A stretch of 64,000 nucleotides of DNA, from the NCBI RefSeq assembly GCF_007741535.1, contig NZ_CP036525.1, forward strand, positions 4,836,001-4,900,000. The letters are read 5' to 3'. The position numbers and the translations under genes are program-made. The first letter of the stretch is position 1, and every line of letters starts with the position of its first letter. Source of the stretch: Rubripirellula lacrimiformis. GTDB taxonomy: Bacteria; Planctomycetota; Planctomycetia; Pirellulales; Pirellulaceae. Positions 9,525-19,258 of this stretch are shown here, in pieces. The notes under the pieces were generated by a model that searched no databases, had not been told where the DNA came from, and saw only the letters and a program-made list of their open reading frames with translations.

Positions 9525-12367
9525 TTCGCTTGTCATCGCAGGACAACATCATCGACCCCATCGATCCACCACCGCCGCGTTACGTCGTTGGGATCGACCT
9601 CGGCACCACCAATTGCGCCATCGCGTACGTCGATACGTTGGACGAAGATTGGTCGGTGGATACCTTCGCGGTCCCCCAGTGGGTCGATGTCGGACAGATC
9701 GAATCTCGCGAGACACTGCCGTCGTTCCATTACGAACTATCCGCCAGCGAGATTACGGACGCGAAGCTGCCATGGCAGCCATCTGCACCGGAGCCGCATT
9801 GCGTGGGTGTGATGGCACGTGACGTGGGCAGTCGTCATCCTGGGCGACGCATCTCGTCGGCCAAAAGTTGGTTATCACACGACGGCGTGGACCGTTCCGC
9901 CGATTTCCTGCCCTGGCACGGCGACGCCGACGTCACGCGGATGTCTCCGGTCGCGGCGTCGGCGCGATACCTGTCTCACCTGAAATCGGCGTGGGATCAT
10001 CACCATCCTGATCACCCGCTCGACCAGCAAGACGTGGTGGTCACGTTACCGGCATCGTTCGACGAAGTCGCCCGCGAACTGACGATCGGAGCCGCCAAAC
10101 AAGCCGGGCTGCGGCGAGTCCATTTGATCGAAGAACCGCAGGCTGCGTTCTATGCCTGGATCGATCGCCATCGGGGCGATTGGATGGAACAGGTACGTCC
10201 AGGACAGTTGATCCTGGTCTGCGATATCGGCGGCGGCACGACGGACTTAACACTGATCCGAGTCCAACCCGCCGGCGATGATGGCGACCAGGTCCAGTTT
10301 CATCGCGTCGCCGTCGGTCGCCACCTGATCCTGGGCGGCGACAACATGGATTTGGCGGTCGCAAAGCTGGCCGAAGCCAAAATCCGTAAGCAATCCGATG
10401 TCGAATTGTCATCCAGCCAATGGGACCGGTTAGTCCAGGCTGCACGGGGCGTCAAAGAAACGATGCTTTCGGCAAACCGGCCCGATCGCTACACCATCCA
10501 CCTTTCGGCAGAGGGATCTAGCCTGCTGGCCGGATCGATTCAGGTCGAACTATCGGCCGCTGAAGTGGACGAGACGCTGCTAGACGGATTCTTCCCCATC
10601 GTCGACGCTGCGGAAAAACCCGATCAAGCACAGAGTGGTTTTCAGGAGTTCGGACTGCCCTATGCCGCCGATCCGGCCGTCACTCGGCACCTCGCCGAAT
10701 TCCTGGCGCAACATCGCCGTAGCGGTCTAGACGATGATGACAACCAATCGGCTGACCGTCCCGACCTAGTGCTGTTCAACGGTGGGGTGATGGTCGGCCA
10801 GGCGGTCCGCAACCGGATCACCGATTCGCTGAAACAGTGGTTTGGCCACCCCAATGATCCGTGGCGCCCCACGGTGTTGTCGTCGCCAAGATTGGATTTG
10901 GCGGTAGCGCACGGCGCTGCCTACTATGCGATGGTGCGCCGCGGCAAAGGCGTCCACATCGCAGCGAACCTGGGACGATCCTACTACATGCAGGTTGCTG
11001 ACCAGCCGCCGACCGCGCTGTGCCTGATCCCCGGAACAGCGGAAGCCGGACAACGGTTCCGCGCCGCCGATCATCCGCTGCAGTTACAAGTCGGTGCACC
11101 GGTGCAGTTCCCATTGTGGGTCAGCAGCACTCGATTGGCCGACCGAGTGGGTGAGTTGATTCCCATCGAATCGGTCGAAATGTCTCCCCTGCCTCCGATC
11201 TGTACCGCTCTGGTACGCGGCCGTCGTCGTGACGAATCGGAATTGAAGGTCTGTATCGAATCAGAGCTATCCGAAATTGGAACGGTCGGAATGTTCTGTG
11301 TCGATTTGGACAGCGGCAAACGCTGGAAGCTAGATTTCGACATTCGCAGCACTCTAGAGTCCGACCGCCAAGCACACGATGGATCGGGCGAAACCTCTGG
11401 CATCGTCGATGGCGAAACCGTTCAAAACTGTGCAGACGCGATTGCTGGAACGTTCGCTTCTGCTGCGGATCTAGCTGCCAACAGGCGGCCGGAGATCCAG
11501 CCCACCAAGCCGAACCAGATTGTTGGCACCCTGCAGAAGTGCACCGACAGCAACCGCAACGCATGGCCACCGTCGCTGCTTCGCGAAATGTGGGGCTTTC
11601 TGCTAGACCATGAATCCGGACGCCGTCAATCTGCTCAGCACGAAGCCCGCTGGATCAACTTAGCCGGATTCTGTTTGCGCCCCGGTTATGGTGTCGCGGT
11701 TGATGATTGGCGTGTCCAGGAAACGTGGCGGCGTCTCCATGGGAAGCTGGCATTCGCGGCTCCCCAGTCGCGGACCGAATCGCTGATTCTGTGGCGACGA
11801 ATTGCAGGCGGACTTAGCAGCGGCCAGCAACAGCAGCTGGCCGCACCTCTGATTGCAGGCCTGCACGGCAAGACGGGCAAGATCGAATTGCACGAAGCGA
11901 GCGAGATCTGGCGACTGCTTGCGTCACTGGAACGATTGTCCGTTGGCGAGAAGCAACGGCTGGGTGAACTGGCCATCGTTGAACTGCAGCGTAAAAAGAA
12001 CGAAAAACTTCGTCCCGTCTTGCTTTGGTCCATCGGCAGACTGGGCACGCGGCGACCGATCTACGGGCCTCTGAACACCACGGTCTCACCGGCAGTGGCC
12101 AGCCGTTGGATCGAAAAACTAGTGGATGCCAATCCGCCCGAATCTGTTCTGCCGCTAACGATCGTCCAGTTGGCACGCATGACAGGCGATCGATACCGGG
12201 ATGTATCCAGCGAAGCACGCACGCTAGCCAGTGAGTTCCTTGAATCCCAGCAGGCACCGATCCATTTCCAAGACCTCGTCACCCAGGGCGGCACCTTCGA
12301 CAGCGAAGAGCAGGCCGCCGTCTTTGGCGACTCGCTGCCGCTGGGGATCCGCCTGCTGCGAGGCTAG
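9521..12367 (+). CDS. Hsp70-like ATPase with long C-terminal extension
   Basis: Second Hsp70 homologue, paralogous to the preceding gene: VVGIDLGTTNCAIAY, LIEEPQAAFYAW, CDIGGGTTDLTLI and LVLFNGGVMVG are all present. It has about 300 extra residues after the short beta domain, predicted mostly helical (repeated LW/LLA-type helices), possibly the DUF3731-type extension known from some Hsp70-like proteins. I prefer the GTG at 9521, which overlaps the upstream TGA as GTGA; an in-frame ATG at 9488 would add 11 residues encoded inside the upstream gene. With DUF2760 this forms a three-gene unit. Confidence 0.85.
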   Translation: MIRLSSQDNIIDPIDPPPPRYVVGIDLGTTNCAIAYVDTLDEDWSVDTFAVPQWVDVGQIESRETLPSFHYELSASEITDAKLPWQPSAPEPHCVGVMARDVGSRHPGRRISSAKSWLSHDGVDRSADFLPWHGDADVTRMSPVAASARYLSHLKSAWDHHHPDHPLDQQDVVVTLPASFDEVARELTIGAAKQAGLRRVHLIEEPQAAFYAWIDRHRGDWMEQVRPGQLILVCDIGGGTTDLTLIRVQPAGDDGDQVQFHRVAVGRHLILGGDNMDLAVAKLAEAKIRKQSDVELSSSQWDRLVQAARGVKETMLSANRPDRYTIHLSAEGSSLLAGSIQVELSAAEVDETLLDGFFPIVDAAEKPDQAQSGFQEFGLPYAADPAVTRHLAEFLAQHRRSGLDDDDNQSADRPDLVLFNGGVMVGQAVRNRITDSLKQWFGHPNDPWRPTVLSSPRLDLAVAHGAAYYAMVRRGKGVHIAANLGRSYYMQVADQPPTALCLIPGTAEAGQRFRAADHPLQLQVGAPVQFPLWVSSTRLADRVGELIPIESVEMSPLPPICTALVRGRRRDESELKVCIESELSEIGTVGMFCVDLDSGKRWKLDFDIRSTLESDRQAHDGSGETSGIVDGETVQNCADAIAGTFASAADLAANRRPEIQPTKPNQIVGTLQKCTDSNRNAWPPSLLREMWGFLLDHESGRRQSAQHEARWINLAGFCLRPGYGVAVDDWRVQETWRRLHGKLAFAAPQSRTESLILWRRIAGGLSSGQQQQLAAPLIAGLHGKTGKIELHEASEIWRLLASLERLSVGEKQRLGELAIVELQRKKNEKLRPVLLWSIGRLGTRRPIYGPLNTTVSPAVASRWIEKLVDANPPESVLPLTIVQLARMTGDRYRDVSSEARTLASEFLESQQAPIHFQDLVTQGGTFDSEEQAAVFGDSLPLGIRLLRG

Positions 12368-12457
12368 GCGGGCGACGAGATAGCCGAAGATCGCAATAGC
12401 CGCTCCCGATCAACCGCTGCGCAATCCGTCAAGGGTTTCGGGGCAAAGCGTTGACCA

Positions 12458-12483
12458 CCGAAAGTCTTGGCGACTTGCGCTAC
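12458..12483 (-). repeat. dispersed repeat, family 2 (single copy)
   Basis: On the minus strand this reads GTAGCGCAAGTCGCCAAGAC then TTTCGG. It matches both arms of the inverted repeat at 29776-29843 with few differences. It sits between convergent genes in non-coding DNA. Confidence 0.6.
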
Positions 12484-12512
12484 CGGATCCTGGGCGAAAT
12501 TCGAACGCGACA

Positions 12513-13769
12513 TCATTCCCAACCGACGGGCTGGGTCCAGGCCTGCTGGGTTTGGTCTTTGAACGACGGATCCTGGGGCGGTTGATCGCTGCTGATGACT
12601 GCTCGAACATACAGCTCGCGTCCGGTCACCTGATAACTCGCTTTGACGCCTTCGACTGACTTGACGACTTTCCCGATTCGCTTTTCGGCGTCTTCGGCAG
12701 TCTCGTTCGGTTCCGGTGCCAAAGTCGCGATGAACTCAATTTTGTACTTGGCCCCCGGCTGCGGTTCGACTTGCAAAGAGAGCGTCTTGGTGCTGGGCTG
12801 ATATTCCAAGTCACGGAGCGTCACGCCACTGGACGAATAGAAGTCGCCCGCTTTCATCGCTTTGATCAGATGTTCGGGCGACAAGTATCGACTTCGCACC
12901 ATCACCCACCCGCGGCCAGGACGTGATCCTGGTTTGCCGTGGTATTCATGGCTGTCGTCGGTCGCCAATCCCATCAACGGTGGAATGTCCAGGTCCGTTC
13001 GGCGGATCGCGTTCGCCAAATCCCAGATTCGTTCGACGCTCGGGTGCTCGTGGTCGCCCATATGGTTCACGCCCGGATGCCCGTTGTAGACTTCAAAGAA
13101 TCGCTCGGAAACCACTGCCGCTAGATCGTCTGCGGTCATCGCATAGTGGAAATTGGGGTGGTTGATGTGTGGCAACACATGTCGGCCATGCGATTTCTCG
13201 TGCGCCAAAATCGCACGCAGATTGTTCTGCATGACTTCACGGACCGTATCACCGCCCGACGGTGGGATCGCCTCTAAAAGGTTGGTGGCGTTGATGTGGA
13301 CCGGTTTCCCCTCTGCCCGATCGCTGATCTCTTCCGCAGGGATCAAGATGAACTTTTCACTCTTTTCAAGCTGGGATCGAAACTCGTCCAACGGTTTCAG
13401 GCGGACTTCGGTGTCTTTCCCGTCTTGGATACTTCGCGTTTCCACCCACGAATCCCCGAATCGTTCCCGATAACGATCCAGAATCCCATCATCGCTGCGA
13501 GCCACGATCTTTTTCAGAGACATCCATCGGTCACCCTCGCTTAGCACGTTGTGGTCGGTGATCGCCAGAAAGTTGTAATCCCGTTGACGGTACCAATCGC
13601 CAATCATTTCAGGAAATTGGTCCCCATCGCTCCAAAGCGAATGCGTGTGCAGGTTGCCCTTCCACCATTTCAGCGGTGGATCGCCGGCCTGGGCGGAAAG
13701 CGGTGCCGCGAAACAAAAGAGCGTCGTGACGACAAAAGACAAGAAACGAAGCGGGTTGGACGGGTTCAT
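12513..13769 (-). CDS. secreted PHP-type metal-dependent phosphoesterase-like protein
   Basis: 418 aa from the ATG at 13767-13769. The N-terminus MNPSNPLRFLSFVVTTLFCF followed by AAPLSAQA is a Sec signal peptide. The mature protein opens with KGNLHTHSLWSDGD, the PHP-domain motif I (H-x-H) for metal binding, then AITDHN. Further His residues appear in HEKSHGRH and HINHPNF, and DDSHEYHG near residue 300. This is the CehA/McbA-like group of PHP hydrolases. The substrate is unknown; a periplasmic phosphoester or carbohydrate-phosphate substrate is inferred. The frame extends to 13853, but the signal peptide fixes the start. Confidence 0.78.
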   Translation of the reverse strand: MNPSNPLRFLSFVVTTLFCFAAPLSAQAGDPPLKWWKGNLHTHSLWSDGDQFPEMIGDWYRQRDYNFLAITDHNVLSEGDRWMSLKKIVARSDDGILDRYRERFGDSWVETRSIQDGKDTEVRLKPLDEFRSQLEKSEKFILIPAEEISDRAEGKPVHINATNLLEAIPPSGGDTVREVMQNNLRAILAHEKSHGRHVLPHINHPNFHYAMTADDLAAVVSERFFEVYNGHPGVNHMGDHEHPSVERIWDLANAIRRTDLDIPPLMGLATDDSHEYHGKPGSRPGRGWVMVRSRYLSPEHLIKAMKAGDFYSSSGVTLRDLEYQPSTKTLSLQVEPQPGAKYKIEFIATLAPEPNETAEDAEKRIGKVVKSVEGVKASYQVTGRELYVRAVISSDQPPQDPSFKDQTQQAWTQPVGWE

Positions 13770-14228
13770 CGAGAGTAGGTCTCCGGATTGATTGAGGCAG
13801 GATTGTTCGGCCGACGCGGTCATTGAAGACGAGATCCGTATCAGCTGGATCACGACGGCGAGAGGATCGTCCTATTAGACGATGACAACCGTTGGCTGGA
13901 GTCCGGCAAGGCAGCGGCTTCACGAATTTTTCATCCGATAAAACCGTTTGACGGATCCACATCAGCGCTGGTCGCACACGAATCTAACCTGCTGGGTTTG
14001 TCGACGCGAACGATCCAAGACTCGGGCGATTGGATTCGGCGTTATTATCGTGCGGCAATCTTGCTGTCTGAATCGACGATGCCGTACCCGCTTCGCGTGA
14101 TCAGGTTGCCACCCACCGATCGCCCGTGACCCTACGCCTGTCATTCTCTGAAACACCTGTTCACTGTAGAACCTAATGGTCGTTGCAATGATGCACGACG
14201 TCAATTTGCTCGAACATGAGAAACGAAG
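13770..14228. other. intergenic region, nothing recognised
   Basis: 459 bp between two divergent genes. ORFs here lack protein-like composition. Promoters of both flanking genes are presumably inside, but no clear box was found. Confidence 0.4.
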
Positions 14229-14471
14229 ATGGCCAAGAAGAAAGCGACCACGACCGCACGTGCGAAGACAAAGAAGGCCGCAGCCCCAACCTTGAACGAC
14301 ATTTACGACAAGGTAGCCGCCCGCGCGGACACCGAAGGTTTGAATCTGAACGTCGCTGCAACCAAGCGTGTTTTGGCATGCTTCTTTGACGTGCTAGAAG
14401 AGTACCCATCATCCACGGCGTTCGATTTTATCGCCAAAGGATTGAAGCGAGCCGGAAGTCGCAAAGCGTAA
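14229..14471 (+). CDS. small lysine-rich protein, function unknown
   Basis: 80 aa, starting MAKKKATTTARAKTKKAAAP with a basic, Ala/Thr/Lys-rich tail like histone H1-type bacterial proteins. It is followed by a compact domain of about 55 residues (LNDIYDKVAARADTEGLN to FIAKGLKRAG) that looks helical. DNA binding is plausible from the basic arm but not shown. It converges on the next gene with a 28-bp gap. Confidence 0.65.
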   Translation: MAKKKATTTARAKTKKAAAPTLNDIYDKVAARADTEGLNLNVAATKRVLACFFDVLEEYPSSTAFDFIAKGLKRAGSRKA

Positions 14472-14499
14472 TTTGGTCGACATCAAATCGAAGCCGGCG

Positions 14500-15315
14500 T
14501 CATCCTTCTAGGGTCACGTCCAATTGTTCCAGTTCGGTATTGTGCTGATCCCAATCGACATCCACGGGATCCCCAATTGGCACTTCGGCTTCGTAAATGC
14601 CAAGTGACAACGCCATGATGCGTCGATGGCGCCGTTGATCATCAATCAACGGGCCTCGACTGGTCGTCTGCAGCGGCAGTGCCAGCTGTTCGTCATGGTG
14701 ATAGCGAGCGATGCGGTGCAGAGTCACAATTCGCACCCAATGCCACGGGCGTTCCACCTGCACATGGGTGCGGCACCACTTCCAGTCAGCGAAGTGTTCC
14801 AGGTCTTCGGATCGAAACAGAAAACACCGCACGCATTCTTTCCGCACAATGTTGCGATCCTCGCACGTCATGCAAAACAGCCACACACGGCGTGCGATGG
14901 GGCTGGTTGCCAACGAACCGCTGACGATGCTGATCGCATCGTTCAAAATTTCGAAGCCGATCCGACCGTCGGTTTGAATGACCGGCGAATTCAAAGTGGT
15001 TTGGGACGCCAATTTTCGCAGGGCATCCTGTGCCACAGGATTTTCGTAGGCCTGGTCAATGGTCCGCCGCGGTGCGACGTTGCGGAAGAACAAAACGTAT
15101 TTCCCGTCGCCGGTCGGCTGCAGAAAATGAGCTTGAAAAAGAAGCTCGTCCGATTCACCCCGCTTCAGACGATCAAGCTGTTTCAACCGTTTGCGAAACA
15201 GCAGCCACCAACTGATCACCGCCCCCATCAGAACGCCCAGCATTTTCCCCAACAATTCAGGAAACAGCCGAGTCCATTCCAGCGATTGCAGCCAAGCCAA
15301 AGTCGTGTCAATCAT
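14500..15315 (-). CDS. membrane-anchored protein of unknown function
   Basis: 271 aa from the ATG at 15313-15315 (MIDTTLAWLQSLEW). One membrane segment lies at about residues 19-39 (LLGKMLGVLMGAVISWWLLF), followed by a basic stop-transfer RKRLKQLDRLKRG, so the large C-terminal part is probably cytoplasmic. That part contains clustered Cys residues (CMTCEDRNIVRKECVRCF) and many Trp/His residues, suggesting a possible metal site. No family recognised. The frame extends to 15366 via a TTG. Confidence 0.6.
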   Translation of the reverse strand: MIDTTLAWLQSLEWTRLFPELLGKMLGVLMGAVISWWLLFRKRLKQLDRLKRGESDELLFQAHFLQPTGDGKYVLFFRNVAPRRTIDQAYENPVAQDALRKLASQTTLNSPVIQTDGRIGFEILNDAISIVSGSLATSPIARRVWLFCMTCEDRNIVRKECVRCFLFRSEDLEHFADWKWCRTHVQVERPWHWVRIVTLHRIARYHHDEQLALPLQTTSRGPLIDDQRRHRRIMALSLGIYEAEVPIGDPVDVDWDQHNTELEQLDVTLEG

Positions 15316-15376
15316 GAAACCATCCAATGGAAACCAGGCGAGAAATCCGACGCCGCTGAATCGCAAGACCGATATT

Positions 15377-15598
15377 TTACAGCCATGCGATCTCGATACA
15401 GCCCCGCCCAGATGTCGGGTCGCGCGACTCGTAGAGCGTTTCGGCCAATTCCCGAAAAACGAAATCGCTGGCGGTTTCGTCGATCCAATCCCGTTTCGAA
15501 TCGAAGATGAGCCGTTTGGGCGATAGCCCCGGTTTCTGGATGACTAACCCGAGGCGATCGCCTATCGAATCATGCAATCGACAAACGGTTGGCGACAT
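15377..15598 (-). CDS. small hypothetical protein
   Basis: 73 aa, starting MSPTVCRLHDSIGDRLGLVI and ending GRGCIEIAWL. Composition is protein-like (balanced hydrophobic and charged residues, DFVFRELAETLYESRD), unlike shadow ORFs. It lies 61 bp upstream of the membrane protein on the same strand, so a short operon is possible. No family recognised. Confidence 0.4.
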   Translation of the reverse strand: MSPTVCRLHDSIGDRLGLVIQKPGLSPKRLIFDSKRDWIDETASDFVFRELAETLYESRDPTSGRGCIEIAWL

Positions 15599-15635
15599 TC
15601 GCGACGGGTTGGCCGAACGTAGAACTTGGTGCGAG

Positions 15636-16529
15636 CTACTTGGCAGCTGCCGCTGGTGCGACTTCTTTGCCAGCGCTGTCTAGACGTCCGGTTGTCCACA
15701 GAATGCCGCGTGTGACCAGATCAAGGTAACGTTCATCGGCGACCGTTTCGTTGAAGTGTCCCAGCGTGGTGCTAAAGACTCGCGTCTTCTTGGGACCGTA
15801 CAGGTTGGTCCATGCAACCACTGCGGTCGCTTCGCGTGGCTTGGCGTCGGGATTTCGCTTCAATTCTTTCGGTGAAGGCGATTGCGTTTGCACGCCCGAC
15901 GCAAGGACTTCGGCGCCACCAAAGATCCGAACGTTGTTGTACAGTTCGTCCTGATAGGTTTGCCAGTTTTCCAGCCCCTGAGTGATCGGGTGCTTCGAAG
16001 CGGAGTAGTCGACGTCGATGGGGAACTTGGGACCGTGTCCGGTCGACTGCAGGCCCAGCATCTCGTACCAACGCGAATTGTCAGCACCGATCTCGACAGG
16101 TTCGCGGTAGTCGCCCCATCGATAGCTGTGCATTGCACAGTGCAGGTTCACCGCAGGGACACCGGTCAGGTGTGCGTCGAGAATTCGGTCAACGTAAGGA
16201 CGATCGGTCACAGCGGCCGAACACTCGTCGTGGATCACAACGTCGAAACCATCCGCCCATTTGTCAGATTCGTAGATTTCAAAAGTGGTCCCGGTGCTGG
16301 TATCAGCACTGAAGGCAACCGTGACTTCCGCATCCAGACGCTTCTCTAATTCGGTCTTCAGAATTTTGGACTGCGCCGCGTAATCATGGCAGCAACCACC
16401 AGCGACCAGTAAAATTTTCAGGGCGGGTTGGTCCGCGGTTTTGGTCTTGGCGTCGTCTTGTCCGCGGACACTTGTTGGGACACATAGCAATACGGCCAGG
16501 ACGGCAGCGAAAAATGGAGGGCGTTTCAT
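15636..16529 (-). CDS. secreted ThuA-like domain protein
   Basis: 297 aa. The Sec signal peptide MKRPPFFAAVLAVLLCVPTS precedes VRGQDD. The mature protein begins with the ThuA-like beta strand LKILLVAGGCCHDY, then a flavodoxin/glutaminase-like fold with DVVIHDECSAAV, GVPAVNLHCAMHSYRW, HPITQGL and the late block VAWTNLYGPKKTRVFSTTLGH. ThuA-like proteins are named after trehalose utilisation, but secreted planctomycete members are of unknown activity, probably acting on sugar-derived substrates in the periplasm. Monocistronic as far as can be seen. Confidence 0.82.
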   Translation of the reverse strand: MKRPPFFAAVLAVLLCVPTSVRGQDDAKTKTADQPALKILLVAGGCCHDYAAQSKILKTELEKRLDAEVTVAFSADTSTGTTFEIYESDKWADGFDVVIHDECSAAVTDRPYVDRILDAHLTGVPAVNLHCAMHSYRWGDYREPVEIGADNSRWYEMLGLQSTGHGPKFPIDVDYSASKHPITQGLENWQTYQDELYNNVRIFGGAEVLASGVQTQSPSPKELKRNPDAKPREATAVVAWTNLYGPKKTRVFSTTLGHFNETVADERYLDLVTRGILWTTGRLDSAGKEVAPAAAAK

Positions 16530-16910
16530 AGTTCAGACGTGTGGTTACCTATAGAAATCGGGTGATCGCCCTAGTTTAGCGTGAATCGGGACAGATGTTG
16601 CCAATCGCAATCGCAAGTTTCCCAAGAAAGGAACCGCCAAGTGGATCCGTGACATTCACCGCCGTGGAACGCAACTCACCCCCCCTTTTTGCGTGGTTGA
16701 TCGATCCGGCTCGTCCGTTTCTGTCCAATTTGTAGCGACGATCCGCATATTCCTCATTGCCGATCCGTCTCCACCGCATCACGATGCAGGAAATCGGGCA
16801 CCGTCGCCCGGCCTGGAATTGCCAGGCCGATCGCGGCATCCTTCTCGCAACCACTCGCTGGCAACGATCGAATCCTGCCAGACGATCACCTTTTCTAGAA
16901 CGACGCCAAG
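16530..16910. other. intergenic region, nothing recognised
   Basis: 381 bp between divergent genes. Overlapping ORFs on both strands are rich in Arg/Ser/Pro shadow composition. No RNA gene, repeat or clear promoter seen. Confidence 0.4.
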
Positions 16911-17579
16911 ATGTCCAAGAAGCTTCTGATCGCCAGCGTCCTGATCGCTGGAACTCTGTTGGTGGGCATTGCCGTTTGGGCTCTTTCACCGGTTCCGCAC
17001 CTGGCTTTGGGCCAATCGCAACGAGAATTTGCGTTGGAGTGCGACTTTGCCAAGTTTCGGCAGATCATGGTGCGGCTGAACGCCACCGATGCGATCGTCA
17101 ATCACGGCGGGATGACACTGCTGAATGAAAGCGTCAACGATGTTGCAATCGACACGTCCAAGGATGATCGACCGTTGCTGAATGCGATTCTAGGCAAAAG
17201 CAAAGCCGAACTGGATGCCGTCAAAACCATCACCGTTCGGGTCGCTGATGATCAGGTCGATATCGACGAACTCACGCTTCGTCAGACCGCCGATATCGAC
17301 GAAGATCAAATGCTGGTGACGACCGCGTCGATCGGCCCACAGGGAGCAATGAAAAATTACGAGACCACGCTGTTCGCAACCGCCGACGGGAACCGAACCT
17401 CCGTTCGATTGACGTTGGACATGCAAATTGAAGTGCAGGTTCCCAAACTGTTCACTTCCAGGGCCGATGCGGGCGTCGCCGAAGCGACAGAAAAAGCCAT
17501 CACCGGCCAGCAGCAAGCGATCACTGAATTCATCATTTCCAACGCGGGCAAGAACTTGATCCTGCCCGAGTTGAAATAA
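16911..17579 (+). CDS. membrane-anchored hypothetical protein
   Basis: 222 aa. The N-terminus MSKKLLIASVLIAGTLLVGIAVWAL is an uncleaved signal anchor or signal peptide. The rest is soluble, periplasmic by prediction, with alternating beta-type sequence (KTITVRVADDQVDIDELTL, SVRLTLDMQIEVQVP) and a Gln/Ala-rich C-terminal helix. It resembles polyketide-cyclase/START-like secreted proteins only in general pattern; no motif supports a function. It converges on the kinase gene with a 19-bp gap. Confidence 0.7.
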   Translation: MSKKLLIASVLIAGTLLVGIAVWALSPVPHLALGQSQREFALECDFAKFRQIMVRLNATDAIVNHGGMTLLNESVNDVAIDTSKDDRPLLNAILGKSKAELDAVKTITVRVADDQVDIDELTLRQTADIDEDQMLVTTASIGPQGAMKNYETTLFATADGNRTSVRLTLDMQIEVQVPKLFTSRADAGVAEATEKAITGQQQAITEFIISNAGKNLILPELK

Positions 17580-17598
17580 CGCACGCGACGAATAGCCG

Positions 17599-19083
17599 TC
17601 AATCTTGTGACGTTGATGGCGGTGCACCATCCAGAACCGCAGGTGGCGTTGGCTGATACCCGGCTCGGTTGTGTTTGAACCGGCTTAGGGTGACAAAGAT
17701 CAAACGTTCCAACAGGTGCGCGTTCAGATCGTTCTTGGATGCAAAATCATCGGCACCGGCGGCGATGCAGGCTTCGCCTACGGCCACATCGTCTTGCCCG
17801 GTCAACACGATGATCGGAATGCCGGGAAGTGCGTCACGTGCGCGGATGACCGTTTCCATCCCGACGCTATCGGGCAAACGCAGGTCCAATAACAACACAT
17901 CGATTGAATCGGCTTGTCGGGTCGCTTCGATCGCTTCGGCTAACGAGTGGGCCTCGGATACGGATACCGATTGATTGGCGCGGCGCAGCATTTCGACCGT
18001 CAGGTACAGGTCATCCCGATCGTCCTCGACCACCATGATGCGAACGCCTCTGCGTTTGGAGGTGTCGGCTTGGATCAAACGCATCGACTGGATCGCGGTC
18101 GCAACATCGGCCATCGACTCGTAGCGGTCTTCCGCACGATGAGCGGTCATCCGGTCAATGATATTGGCCAAGTCGGTGGGGAATTCCGATGATGGAAGTT
18201 TGCGTATGTTCAAATTCCGAATCAAATTCGTGATCTGATCGTTCATCGATTCGCCACTGACTCGCGATATCCCGGTCAGCAAGAAGAACCAGGTTGACCC
18301 CAACGCGTAGATGTCCGATTGGTGAGTCGCAGCGCCCAGCGATCGAGCCTGTTCGGGTGCCATGAACTCTGGCGTCCCGCCAATCATTTCCAAACGCGTG
18401 TGGAACTTCGTATGGGAATCCGGTGCCGGTTCTTCGGTCAGGACCGCCAAACCAAGATCGGTCACTTTGATCTTGCCACCATCAAACATCAGATTTCCAG
18501 GTTTGACGTCGCGGTGGATCAGACCGCGATGGTGCGCATGTTGCAAACCATGCGCTGCGTCCAACATCAATTCGATCGTATCTTGCCAGGGGATCGGGCC
18601 CGACGTGCGAACATGTTGATGCAAATCGGGGCCTTCCAACTTCTCCATCACAATGTACAGCACGCCACGCAATTCACCGACTTCATAGGAAACGACTACG
18701 TTGGGGTGCGCTAACCGCTGGACCAGTTCCATTTCTCGCCGAAATCGATCGGTCGAACGCGTCTTTTTGACCAGTTTCAACGCCACCGATTCTTCCTCAC
18801 GCCCCGGATGGAAGGCACGATACACTTGGCCAGACCCGCCCTGTCCCAACAGTTCCGCAAGTTCGTACTCGCCCACCGTTGTTCCCTTGGGCAGGTCCAA
18901 GAAAGACCAGTCATCGGCGGTATGCTGGACAAACTGGACCAGTTCTTCGTGGACCAGTTTCAGTTGTTCGTCGTTGAATTTCCCCGTTGCACGTAGCCGG
19001 TCGATCAACGCGTGGTCAAACACCCGAGTCGCCTGGAGGGCCCTCGTATGCGGATGCGACGAATGATCTGGCAACAGGTTCAT
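17599..19083 (-). CDS. Ser/Thr protein kinase fused to a receiver domain
   Basis: 494 aa from the ATG at 19081-19083. After a short helical N-terminus comes a Hanks-type kinase: glycine loop ELLGQGGSGQVYRAF, VALKLVKK, catalytic loop HRDVKPGN, DLGLAVL in place of DFG (DLG is common in bacterial kinases), and APEQ. There is no transmembrane helix or extracellular sensor. The C-terminal receiver has acidic pocket VEDDRDD, phospho-Asp in VLLLDLRLPDS, Thr in VLTGQDD and Lys in ASKND. It therefore joins eukaryotic-like and two-component signalling in one chain. The PAS histidine kinase starts upstream on the same strand, 53 bp away, and is a candidate phosphodonor. Confidence 0.9.
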   Translation of the reverse strand: MNLLPDHSSHPHTRALQATRVFDHALIDRLRATGKFNDEQLKLVHEELVQFVQHTADDWSFLDLPKGTTVGEYELAELLGQGGSGQVYRAFHPGREEESVALKLVKKTRSTDRFRREMELVQRLAHPNVVVSYEVGELRGVLYIVMEKLEGPDLHQHVRTSGPIPWQDTIELMLDAAHGLQHAHHRGLIHRDVKPGNLMFDGGKIKVTDLGLAVLTEEPAPDSHTKFHTRLEMIGGTPEFMAPEQARSLGAATHQSDIYALGSTWFFLLTGISRVSGESMNDQITNLIRNLNIRKLPSSEFPTDLANIIDRMTAHRAEDRYESMADVATAIQSMRLIQADTSKRRGVRIMVVEDDRDDLYLTVEMLRRANQSVSVSEAHSLAEAIEATRQADSIDVLLLDLRLPDSVGMETVIRARDALPGIPIIVLTGQDDVAVGEACIAAGADDFASKNDLNAHLLERLIFVTLSRFKHNRAGYQPTPPAVLDGAPPSTSQD

Positions 19084-19258
19084 TGCGCTAGTTTGCTGGC
19101 AAGTCGCCGAACGGAAAAGAGAAGAGTAGAGAGCAGCGTCGCTGCAAAGTGGCAACGCAACCCTCTTGTAACCTAGCCGATTCAGACACCGCCGGCGACA
19201 AACCACCGGAACTTCGCATCAAGATTGCAGGTTCGATTCCCACAAAAACGCACTGACA

